This document shows, one piece after another, positions 34,201-37,320 of a stretch of 40,885 bases of DNA; the stretch's first letter is position 1, and each line of letters opens with the position of its first letter. The notes beneath the pieces are model-generated. The model saw nothing but the letters and a program-made list of their open reading frames with translations, ran no database searches and was not told where the DNA came from. This DNA comes from Apostichopus parvimensis (lineage: Eukaryota; Echinodermata; Holothuroidea; Aspidochirotida; Stichopodidae). Where the stretch lies: positions 7,860 to 48,744 of the forward strand of contig KN892070.1 in the NCBI GenBank assembly GCA_000934455.1, in the 5' to 3' direction. The translations under genes were made by a program, and so were the position numbers.

Positions 34201-36876
34201 AACATATTTTAACATTTAACAATTGCCAGGGCTGACTACACATTTTTTGGTTGGACAATTAAAGTCCTTTCCAGGCGGTCAATGTACGCAACCAGTTTCC
34301 TGCACTCACTGTTGTAGATGTGACGACAAAATATGCAATTTCAGAGAGTCTGCTTGAACAGACTTAACAACCCTGTATTTACACTCTTGCTATGATCCAA
34401 ATCCACAATCACAGAAGTGGGTCAAAATCTATGGGGTCATTTTTGGGGGGTTTTTTTTGTGCTTTCCAAACACTTGTCCCATCAGGTGCAGGCGGTGTAA
34501 GAGATTAGGTCACTGGCCTGAAATCTCTTTAAAATTCCTGCATTTGTTATGCTTAACCTTGAGTCAAATGAACAGGACAACCATTTAGTTAAACTGTTCT
34601 ATAAACATTCTATATGGGTGCCATGTTTGTTCAGTATTAATGTAGTCTGTGATATAATTATGCACATACAGTCATTACTGGTATGACATTAGCTTGTCCA
34701 TCATAGTGATGGAATTTTACACCTAATGACAGTATACCACCATAATACCCTCTTCTTCTTCTTTCTTCCAAAACCTGACTGATGCCATTTCAAATGAATG
34801 CTACAGTATCTGATTGATCTCTTGGTTTTAAAAAGAATTCAATTTCGCTTCTGGGTTTTGTAGTCGGGCTGTATTTGCTATTAATCTATCCCACCAACTA
34901 TCATCATGACCCTGCCAAGACGTAGTCATTGCTTCAACAAGATGCTTCTTCTTTGATGTATAACATGTATATCAGCAAGATTATGAACCTGTACAATGAG
35001 CGACTCAATTGGATTTTTGACCCTTTTCAATTGCAAAATATGAAATTGGACCCCAAAGAAAGGATTGGGCACAGATGACAGAGATGCATGGGTAGGGTTG
35101 AAGAAAGGAAGGAAGCTAGGATCTGAGATTTTGCAGGAAGGAATAGGACTGGAAGGAAGATGCTATATAGACAACGTCAAATTTACGGAAAACCAGTGTT
35201 TGTGACATTTTCACAGAAATGATATCCAAGCAATTTGCTGGTATCATGATCTCACAACACAAATGTGTGTTAAAATCTTTCATTTCTTCTACCAAATTTA
35301 CCGTTTTGGGGGAAAACCTTTGTCCGAGCAAAGGACTTTCAGTTGAAAGAAGAACTACAAACCCTTGTCGAACTTTGCTTTCATTCAACTTATAAATGTT
35401 AAAATTTGCATCCCAAAAAAAAATCATATCTGTGAAAGGCTAGTACTATTCTAACACAGCATTGACTTAGGTCAAGGGTACTCTTTTTAAAATATTTCCA
35501 GTTCTTAATCCAAAAGATAATGAAATTGTAAATCTTCAAATCAGGTTAAATTTGCTTTTTCCTTTTATTTAGAAATAATTTACCAACATGAACACACACA
35601 CACAAAGAGAAAAACATACAACCACATTTGACCAGAGTTTAGAGGCGATTGACAACTATTTCTTAAGACCCAGAGCACTGATTAGTGCTCACTAAAAGTT
35701 CAGAAAATTGTTGACAAAAACAATGCAAACCACTGTTTCAATATACACATTCATCAATATTCCCTGAGGGGCGATGGGGAGGGGGGGTGGGGCGAGGAAT
35801 ATTATTGACAGTAGAAAATATGTGCAAATTGTGTATTAGTATCATCAGTACTAATTATGATACAGTATTTCAACACTACAGGGTGCAAACACTGTACATC
35901 ACAGCAGTTGCTTGTACATTGCATTATTGCATTGGCCTAGGCTACAGTAACAGATTCATTTTCCACAGAAATCTCTTTAGATGAAGGATCAATCCCTTTT
36001 TTGGGTCAAAATCTCAGCAACTTAGAGAAAAATATACTACCTTGTGATTCCGAAAGAAACTCGATACTGATAAGAATTCATGAAATTTTGCATTTAATTC
36101 TACCAGACCAGCTACTGTACAAGCTAGAGATTTAAGTAACCTATATATTTGTTTGCAGTTTTGATCAACTATACAGAGCACAGACTCCAAACTAATTATG
36201 CATAGCCCGGTAATGTCTTTTTTCCTAACACACAGGTAAAATCCCAAGATCCAATGTAATTTATTTTTTAGCGAGGAATAGCCACCACCAGGTCCATGAA
36301 TACTTTTGGGGGATCCATGACTCATGAGGGTAAGTTGATGCAAAATGGTAGAAAAGCTAGTAGCCTAGTACCATCTAACTTAGATGCCAGAGGGGTCATC
36401 TGTATTATCATTGTCCATAATAATGTGTAATATTGTAGGTTTACCTAGGCCTAGTTCTCAGTCATAATGTACAGTGTTAGTTACAGAAAGCCTTTACTTA
36501 ACGTCAGTTGAGGATAAGTCTTCATTTAAGTTAGGTCTATAGCCTAAAGAAGCTAACCATATATGGCCTAAGGTAGGTACTGTAGCCTAACCTAAGTTAA
36601 AGGAATTAGCCTAACGTAGCTAACCCAATTAACTGAATGATTCAGTTCACTAAAGAACCAAATTCATTAATATTTACGTCAATGTAGTGAATGTAGGGTA
36701 TACAGTACTTATCAAACACTATGGAACTTATATAAGTGATTCTTTACCATAGGCCTATGCCACAGTGGTGGGTTTATTAAGAACTACTCACCACAGAAGG
36801 TATTCTCTGGGTCGGCTCTACACGCAGCGATTACCGCCTGGATATCTGCCTCCAGAAGCAACAGTCGCCGGGACAT
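1213..36876 (-). CDS. PARP8: PARP6/PARP8-family mono-ADP-ribosyltransferase, N-terminal half (7 exons, 3' end outside window)
   Basis: Seven exons join in order 36876-36792, 27881-27786, 25788-25699, 8752-8661, 3223-3029, 2534-2431, 1273-1213 to give 241 codons with no stop. All introns are GT-AG; phases are 1,1,1,0,0,2,0. Recognition rests on SEDYPDNT (residues 56-63), the pattern D-I-x-x-V-I-x-x-x-R-A near the N-terminus, an acidic stretch (122-186), and a block HPLLL...GPDA...GDVDVDLNLDKSFLE (199-241), all in the order I remember from vertebrate PARP8. PARP6 and PARP8 are known as mono-ADP-ribosyltransferases whose catalytic domain is C-terminal; that part lies left of position 1, so activity cannot be judged here. 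Human PARP6, as I recall it, begins near the acidic region, so the long N-terminus makes this look like PARP8 or a single pre-duplication PARP6/8 gene. The symbol is by family resemblance. Confidence 0.92.
1274..2040. other. Intron 6, unassigned part
   Basis: This stretch has a C10 run (1522-1531), pyrimidine-rich segments near 1770-1820 and no supported gene. An 82-codon open frame at 1700-1948 has no splice or homology support. Confidence 0.5.
2041..2308 (+). mobile_element. Dispersed repeat family 'A', copy 1 (nonautonomous TIR element)
   Basis: This segment shares about 250 bp with 20979-21231, including GAGTCACTYTTACCGACCTT, GATTCGTCCA.CACGGCAGCA and TACTCAAAGCC. The left end of copy 2 (GTTTCCCAAAAGG) and the right end of copy 1 (CCTTTTGGGAAAC, 2296-2308) are inverse complements, so the family consensus has at least 13-bp terminal inverted repeats. 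The left end of copy 1 is decayed. A small AAAGCC triplication lies near 2211-2229. It sits in intron 6, so the open frames here are repeat-derived. Confidence 0.7.
2431..2534 (-). CDS. PARP8: PARP6/8 coding exon 6 (residues 187-220 plus 2 nt)
   Basis: This 104-nt exon follows a CTTCCGCAG acceptor and ends ACAG|GTACAT, phase 0 to phase 2. It encodes LYESEDEADITMHPLLLHDM, then EQVKKFFGPDACSY. It aligns with the vertebrate block HPQLEADLSAVREIYG, with the His-Pro, the helix and the following Gly-Pro in the same order. The intron to exon 5 is only 494 bp. Open frames on the opposite strand here are shadows. Confidence 0.9.
3029..3223 (-). CDS. PARP8: PARP6/8 coding exon 5, acidic segment (residues 122-186)
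   Basis: This 195-nt exon lies between a TTCTTTCAG acceptor and a GTACGT donor, phase 0 at both ends. Of its 65 residues 35 are Asp or Glu, including nine consecutive Glu (149-157, five GAG then four GAA) and later DSIEEFEDDDQYESDDYYDD. Vertebrate PARP6 and PARP8 have a shorter acidic segment (DSEGDN.SEEF) at the same place. The stretch is expected to be disordered. A GTAAGA donor 4 nt further on fits the consensus better but would break the frame into exon 6, so GTACGT is preferred. The exon could be skipped without a frameshift. Confidence 0.88.
3821..3927 (+). repeat. Dispersed repeat family 'B', 3'-end fragment
   Basis: The segment AGAGGGCGGGGCTCACAGTG through GAGTGCTGAGGTTGTGAGGA to CGAAGTAAAT matches the 3' third of the copies at 7603-7914 and 18157-18481. 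The 5' part is missing or too diverged to align. Confidence 0.6.
4667..4878. repeat. Foldback element (imperfect inverted repeat, about 210 bp)
   Basis: The outer ends CCAGTTGGGACAA (4667-4679) and TTGTCCCAACTGG (4866-4878) are perfect inverse complements. An inner pair (AGCAC.TGTAT.GTCAGTACAA around 4717-4737 and its complement around 4792-4816) also pairs with few mismatches, so the arms fold over roughly 70-80 bp with a central loop near 4740-4790. It resembles a MITE or foldback transposon. No target duplication was identified. Confidence 0.6.
4879..5520. other. Intron 4, unassigned part
   Basis: No gene or clear repeat is visible apart from a C12 run (5299-5310). The 83-codon minus-strand frame at 4782-5033 overlaps the foldback and has no support. 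Confidence 0.4.
5526..5880. repeat. GATCCT hairpin followed by a long polypurine tract
   Basis: GACGTTTCG is followed by GATCCT-AGC-AGGATC (5534-5548), a perfect 6-bp hairpin. From about 5640 to 5880 the plus strand is nearly all purine, with (GAAA)n near 5688-5700 and a G10 run (5847-5856). On the minus strand the hairpin is followed by GAAACGTC. This arrangement recurs in dispersed elements of many animals, but I cannot name the family. Confidence 0.45.
6347..6391 (+). repeat. ATC trinucleotide microsatellite (two interrupted runs)
   Basis: Runs of ATC/CAT at 6347-6363 and 6374-6391 are separated by ATTAATTAGCATA. This is simple-sequence DNA within intron 4. Confidence 0.8.
6600..6812. repeat. 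C-rich then G-rich low-complexity tract
   Basis: C-rich runs (6604-6630) are followed at 6716-6812 by a G-rich segment with many GGG to GGGGG blocks, such as GGGTAGGGGAGGGGGTAGGG. The latter meets the usual G-quadruplex run criteria on the plus strand. Open frames across it are low-complexity artefacts. Confidence 0.7.
7603..7914 (+). mobile_element. Dispersed repeat family 'B', full-length copy with about 25-bp flanking direct repeats
   Basis: This copy matches 18157-18481 over its length, starting CCACCAAAACAACCCT and ending CGAAGTAAAT. It is flanked by CCTAGAATTTGGATCTTT plus 7 nt on the left (7578-7602) and a 22-of-25 match on the right (7915-7939). Long variable flanking repeats suggest a retroposition-type insertion, though no poly-A tail or Pol III boxes are apparent. 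The 82-codon open frame at 7585-7833 lies within this repeat and is not a gene. Confidence 0.65.
8371..8417 (+). repeat. Dispersed repeat family 'B', short 3' remnant
   Basis: TTGAGGTTGTCAAGAGACAG to CAAGTAAAT resembles the last 50 bp of family B. It is a diverged match seen by eye only. Confidence 0.4.
8661..8752 (-). CDS. PARP8: PARP6/8 coding exon 4 (residues 91-121)
   Basis: This 92-nt exon lies between an ATTACAG acceptor and an AAG|GTGATA donor, running from phase 1 to phase 0. It encodes EHAKLDLPMLIPEEEDFRSQ and EPEKMEIFPVK, a polar, Glu-rich linker. Its assignment depends on frame continuity with exon 3 (G joined to AG makes Glu) and exon 5 rather than on strong homology. A DR1 motif lies 19 bp away at 8771-8783 in the flanking intron. 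Confidence 0.8.
8771..8783 (+). promoter_or_regulatory. DR1 nuclear-receptor-type motif
   Basis: GGGTCA-A-AGGTCA is a direct repeat of half-sites with 1-nt spacing, the kind bound by RXR/HNF4/COUP-type receptors. It lies 19 bp from exon 4 in intron 3. Function is unproven. Confidence 0.45.
8784..13292. other. Intron 3, left part, no supported gene
   Basis: Long AT-rich sequence. The frame at 9076-9504 (142 codons, plus) is the longest here but has no recognisable motif, no flanking splice pattern and a biased, low-complexity composition. A C14 run lies at 10303-10316, a G-rich tract at 11873-11930 (repeated GGGGAA/GGGA blocks) and a poly-T at 12722-12735. Confidence 0.5.
13293..13606 (+). 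repeat. Tandem repeat, 146/139-bp units (two copies plus partial)
   Basis: Units start GAGATATCRTG at 13293 and 13439, with a partial third unit from 13578. Each full unit has TTTTCACAATTTGA, a DR1-like TGACCTCTGACCT (13490-13502, diverged at 13344-13356) and CTTGTACTCAATGTGGT. The array ends at a CA microsatellite (13613-13630). A shortened relative of the end (GAGATGCTGTGTTTACAAGG) appears at 18782. A 17-bp direct repeat TTAGGCATAAACATY lies just upstream. Confidence 0.8.
13646..13798. mobile_element. Short foldback/MITE-like element between two CA microsatellites
   Basis: The ends CAGACCGAGGAC (13646-13657) and GTCCTCGGTCAG (13787-13798) are inverse complements with one mismatch. Inside lie GAATTCTT twice and a hairpin GTGATT-CTTTAG-AAATCAC. 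(CA)n tracts bracket it at 13613-13630 and 13812-13838. Superfamily is not assigned. Confidence 0.5.
14702..14751. other. Assembly gap, 50 N, inside a poly-C tract
   Basis: The N run is bounded by C12 (14690-14701) on the left and C13 (14752-14764) on the right, with another C13 at 14863-14875. The gap probably marks an unresolved homopolymer, and its true size is unknown. Open frames crossing it are meaningless. Confidence 0.98.
15205..16406 (+). mobile_element. Nonautonomous hAT-type DNA transposon with 8-bp target site duplication
   Basis: The left end TAGTGTTTACACGGGT and right end ACCCGTGCAAACACTA are inverted repeats with one mismatch over 16 bp. Both are followed inward by CCGGGTACCCG-type subterminal repeats. 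GTAAGTAG flanks each side exactly (15197-15204 and 16407-16414), an 8-bp target duplication as expected for hAT. No transposase reading frame is present. Inside are four reiterated blocks beginning ACCACAYGGTWGCCTAACAC and a near-duplicate of the right subterminal region. Confidence 0.9.
15799..16290 (+). repeat. Internal reiterated block within the hAT-type element
   Basis: CCACAYGGTWGCCTAACACC begins at about 15799, 15935, 16062 and 16232, each followed by CACWMAGYCAATGRG. Spacings are 136, 127 and 170 bp. The last two intervals also carry the poly-T, AATCACACTTTGCGTAGGAT and GGAACCGGGTAGTA modules, so the right subterminal segment occurs twice. Confidence 0.85.
16415..17585. other. Intron 3, centre, no supported gene
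   Basis: This stretch has an unrecognised 133-codon plus-strand frame (17064-17465), listed under rejections, and a perfect CRE word TGACGTCA (17065-17072). No splice-supported exon was seen. Confidence 0.45.
17065..17072. promoter_or_regulatory. Perfect CRE palindrome with duplicated GACGTCAAT
   Basis: TGACGTCA is the full CREB/ATF palindrome. GACGTCAAT occurs here and 23 bp upstream (17043). It is deep in intron 3, and activity is speculative. Confidence 0.35.
17586..17880 (+). repeat. Minisatellite, 46/47-bp units in an alternating two-unit pattern
   Basis: Units marked by AGCCWGTRCAGACA begin at 17587, 17634, 17680, 17727, 17773 and 17857, giving intervals of 47, 46, 47, 46 and 84. The 46-bp units carry CTCCMGAAAGATATCRTGGG and the 47-bp units carry ACTCCAGTGAAGACACMATC, so the real period is 93 bp. 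A degenerate unit lies near 17817. Minus-strand frames with repeated CTGW peptides come from this array. Confidence 0.9.
18157..18481 (+). mobile_element. Dispersed repeat family 'B', second full-length copy
   Basis: From CCACCAAAACAACCCT to CGAAGTCAAT it aligns with 7603-7914, including GGATACTTATCGGGCTG, AACCAAAAGTGGACGAAATC, GATCTAGACACTTT and AGAGGGTGCACAGTGTTAAA. It has about 25 bp extra near 18405-18430. Flanks show no direct repeat like that of the first copy. Confidence 0.75.
18482..20978. other. Intron 3, right-centre, no supported gene
   Basis: It holds a 9-bp tandem array near 19143-19222, an AAT run near 19379-19395 and a C10 run (20635-20644). A short open stretch at 20549-20640 on the plus strand looks protein-like but has no acceptor, donor or recognised homology. 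Confidence 0.45.
19143..19222 (+). repeat. TTTATTTGA 9-bp tandem array preceded by TTTAT repeats
   Basis: About five to six perfect copies of GATTTATTT follow a (TTTATT)n lead-in. The lead-in differs from the array by the gained G, suggesting a TTTAT array in which one variant expanded. Confidence 0.85.
20979..21231 (+). mobile_element. Dispersed repeat family 'A', copy 2
   Basis: It begins GTTTCCCAAAAGGGAAAACT, an intact terminal inverted repeat end, and aligns with 2041-2308 through CACGGCAGCATACAG and TTAATCAGGTCA. The right end (ATTACCTTTCAAGGAC) is decayed relative to copy 1. It lies in intron 3 in the same orientation as copy 1. Confidence 0.7.
21232..23817. other. Intron 3, no supported gene
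   Basis: This AT-rich stretch holds G-rich tracts at 22280-22298 and 22925-22948 (GGGGGAGGGGAGGGACGGGG), a DR1 site at 22567 and a palindrome CTTGACTAGTCAAG (21542-21555). No splice-supported exon was seen. Confidence 0.45.
22567..22579 (+). promoter_or_regulatory. Perfect DR1 nuclear-receptor motif
   Basis: AGGTCA-G-AGGTCA is identical in complement to the 13-mer in the tandem repeat at 13490-13502. It is a consensus DR1. Function is not shown. Confidence 0.45.
23818..23985 (+). repeat. Diverged dispersed repeat 'C', copy 1
   Basis: The core TTTGAATTTCTAGCATATTY and a following GGAAAAACYSTGA resemble 31440-31580 in the same orientation, with weaker similarity upstream (CTCGGCGAGAGAGAAAT against CTCAGCGAAGGAAAAT). 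The family is unnamed and boundaries are uncertain. Confidence 0.4.
24538..24567. repeat. Perfect 11-bp stem hairpin
   Basis: AGTCTGTGGTT (24538-24548) and AACCACAGACT (24557-24567) flank the 8-nt loop TGATAATC. No T run follows and no larger precursor-like fold is obvious, so it is not called as an RNA gene. Confidence 0.7.
24831..24975 (+). mobile_element. Possible LTR-retrotransposon remnant (LTR end and primer-site-like sequence)
   Basis: A GC-richer island starts TGTGACGTCC and reaches a palindromic TTGTCAATGCGCTGCGCTTG, then ACA. AATTTGGTGAGCGACCCAGG follows at once and resembles the TGG-starting primer binding region next to 5' LTRs. The putative LTR would be only about 100 bp and no coding remains are seen. 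Confidence 0.25.
25699..25788 (-). CDS. PARP8: PARP6/8 coding exon 3 (residues 61-90)
   Basis: This 90-nt exon follows a TATTTTCAG acceptor and ends at AAGG|GTAAGC, phase 1 at both ends. It encodes DNTILTCSKCGHEP then AYLNERIPIIVQKLAK. The IPIIVQKLA segment corresponds to the IPVIF...IA segment I recall in vertebrate PARP8. A CxxC pair (C67, C70) followed by G-H is present; I do not recall cysteines there in the human protein. A tRNA-derived SINE sits about 60 bp upstream of this exon in gene orientation. Confidence 0.93.
25851..26160 (+). mobile_element. tRNA-derived SINE in intron 2
   Basis: An A box TGGCCGAGTGG (25869-25879) and B box GGTTCGATCCC (25933-25943) are spaced as in a class II (Ser/Leu-like) tRNA. 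The acceptor arms do not pair, so it is a tRNA-related head rather than a tRNA gene. The body ends in a conserved tail with a hairpin AAGCCCTTGAGGGCTT and TTCGTGGTCGCTCAAA, then a TATATA-type end. CTGATTTAT occurs at 25842-25850 and 26161-26169, a likely 9-bp target duplication. A second tail copy is at 31006-31118. Confidence 0.85.
26161..27175. other. Intron 2, unassigned part
   Basis: A C-rich/CA-rich stretch (26240-26330) is followed by AT-rich sequence. No exon with splice support was found. Confidence 0.45.
27180..27544. mobile_element. TTAA-flanked MITE (piggyBac-like)
   Basis: The left end AGGGTGTGAAGACTCGC (27180-27196) and right end GCGAGTCTTCCATGCCT (27528-27544) are inverted repeats matching at 14 of 17 positions. 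TTAA lies directly outside both (27176-27179 and 27545-27548), the target duplication of piggyBac-type transposons. At 365 bp with no transposase frame it is nonautonomous. It has clearly higher CG content than its intron. I associate this sequence from memory with sea-cucumber loci. Confidence 0.85.
27786..27881 (-). CDS. PARP8: PARP6/8 coding exon 2 (residues 29-60)
   Basis: This 96-nt exon lies between a TTTACAG acceptor and a GTAAGA donor, phase 1 at both ends. It encodes a beta-rich stretch ending in FNLNMSEDYP; the split codon completes D61 so that SEDYPDNT spans the junction with exon 3. SEDYPDNT is the strongest family signature in the window. Because both phases are 1, skipping would keep the frame. 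The hydrophobic-alternating strand followed by Y-P resembles the RWD/UBC-type fold (inference). Confidence 0.93.
27882..29532. other. Intron 1, left part, no supported gene
   Basis: AT-rich sequence. The 88-codon frame at 28262-28528 and 72-codon frame at 27971-28189 lack homology or splice context. Confidence 0.45.
29533..29664. mobile_element. MITE with 22-bp terminal inverted repeats
   Basis: The ends TACGGTGGCTTAAT... (29533-29554) and ...ATTAAGCCACCATA (29643-29664) are inverse complements with three mismatches. The interior has repeated TGAGATAAA(AA)GTCAA words. CATAC flanks both sides (29527-29531 with one extra C, and 29665-29669), possibly the target site. Superfamily is unassigned. 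Confidence 0.75.
29641..30137 (+). repeat. Tandem duplication, about 240-250 bp, including the MITE end
   Basis: 29641-29890 and 29900-30137 are near-identical from GATGTC.CTATTAAGCCACC through AACAATATGCAGTGAACACT and TTTCATAGTTCTATTGTATA to GCGTTATCAAGATG. The first copy has about 20 bp extra near 29671-29690; the second has an ACTAGTGA expansion. Few substitutions suggest a fairly recent event. Confidence 0.9.
30138..31005. other. Intron 1, unassigned part
   Basis: No gene or identified repeat is visible. CTAG-rich words near 30470-30660 are noted only. Confidence 0.4.
31006..31118 (-). mobile_element. SINE tail copy (5'-truncated)
   Basis: On the minus strand it matches the 3' tail of the SINE at 25851-26160, including GCGACCACGAATGTGGGAGA (plus-strand reading) and GGTGGCTTCCARTTCAACAT. 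The hairpin is kept with different bases (AGCCCGCATGGGCT against AGCCCTTGAGGGCT). The tRNA-related head is missing. Confidence 0.85.
31440..31580 (+). repeat. Diverged dispersed repeat 'C', copy 2
   Basis: TTTGAACTTCTAGCATATTC and the surrounding sequence resemble 23818-23985. The alignment was made by eye and is uncertain at the edges. Confidence 0.4.
32476..32745 (+). repeat. Tandem duplication, about 147-bp unit (two diverged copies)
   Basis: Copies start TCATGAAWTTTWAGAAAATT at 32476 and 32623 and share AATTCCATGAYTTTATGATA, GAGCATGCATCCAT and GATGAGAACYAATCTTA. The second copy lacks about 25 bp of the ATATAACATATAAG part. Confidence 0.85.
32746..36360. other. Intron 1, right part, no supported gene
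   Basis: The 85-codon frame at 33630-33887 has no recognised domain. G-rich tracts occur at 34090-34120 and 35767-35795 and a (CA)n at 35596-35606. The 103- and 109-codon minus frames at 35116-35427 and 36014-36343 have no splice or homology support. Confidence 0.45.
36361..36640. repeat. TAGCCTAA/CCTAGG-word-rich stretch
   Basis: TAGCCTA, GGCCTA, CCTAACC and similar words recur at irregular spacing, giving a cryptically simple sequence just downstream of exon 1. Confidence 0.5.
36792..36876 (-). CDS. PARP8: PARP6/8 coding exon 1 (start codon, residues 1-28 plus 1 nt)
   Basis: The exon encodes MSRRLLLLEADIQAVIAACR then ADPENTFC and one G of the next codon, ending at a GTGAGT donor (phase 1). 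The ATG at 36876 has A at -3. An in-frame TAG lies 24 nt upstream with no ATG between, so this is the first usable in-frame start. The segment is predicted to be helical. It aligns by eye with the DIxxVIxxxRA segment of vertebrate PARP8. The first intron is 8.9 kb. A short upstream ORF overlaps this start (separate entry). Confidence 0.9.
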
Positions 36877-36887
36877 TTTCCCTTCAT
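36831..36887 (-). other. Upstream ORF overlapping the PARP6/8 start codon
   Basis: An ATG at 36887 opens an 18-codon frame that ends at TAA (36831), inside coding exon 1 and in another frame. Its context is weak (T at -3), whereas the main ATG 11 nt downstream has A at -3. In eukaryotes an overlapping upstream ORF usually lowers main-ORF translation through leaky scanning. Whether it is in the mRNA depends on the unmapped transcription start. Confidence 0.5.
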
Positions 36888-37320
36888 ATATGCACTGCTA
36901 CGTAGCGTAGTTTATCTACAACAAAGAACTTTTACCGAAAGAGAAAGTAGATGCCTGGCTAATGGGTATATCTTCCCGGAAATAACTAAACATCCAATGT
37001 CGTGTTTAGCCTAATTGCGTTATGATTTTAGATCTACCAAGCACAACCGCACAGCTGTATTATTGTGTATAATGTAGGCTACAGTGCACCGGTGCCCGCA
37101 TTGTAATCCACGGCGCTAGACATGAAAACACACACACAGCAATGTTTTTGTTCCCGAGAGTTTTTGCCTGAGCAAAACATTACGTCATCAAAATTACGGT
37201 CTAAGTCCCGCCTACTTCTTTGTATGTAACTGTGACGGGACTTCCTTTCGCTGTTTTTGTCTGTCCGAGAAATGTGCGATTGAACTTCGCGGCATTGACA
37301 TTTTTCTCAAAGAGGAGTGA
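36880..37320 (-). promoter_or_regulatory. Probable 5' UTR and promoter region of the PARP6/8 gene
   Basis: This region directly precedes the start codon and is richer in CG dinucleotides than the surrounding AT-rich sequence. Visible words include an ETS-like CCGGAAAT-type site (TTCCCGGAAATAAC near 36974), TTACGTCA (37180-37187, CRE/ATF half-type), CCCGCC (near 37207) and GGGACTTCC (37237-37245, NF-kB/Rel-like). No clear TATA box is positioned for the gene. The role is inferred from position; individual sites are short and may be chance. Confidence 0.5.
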
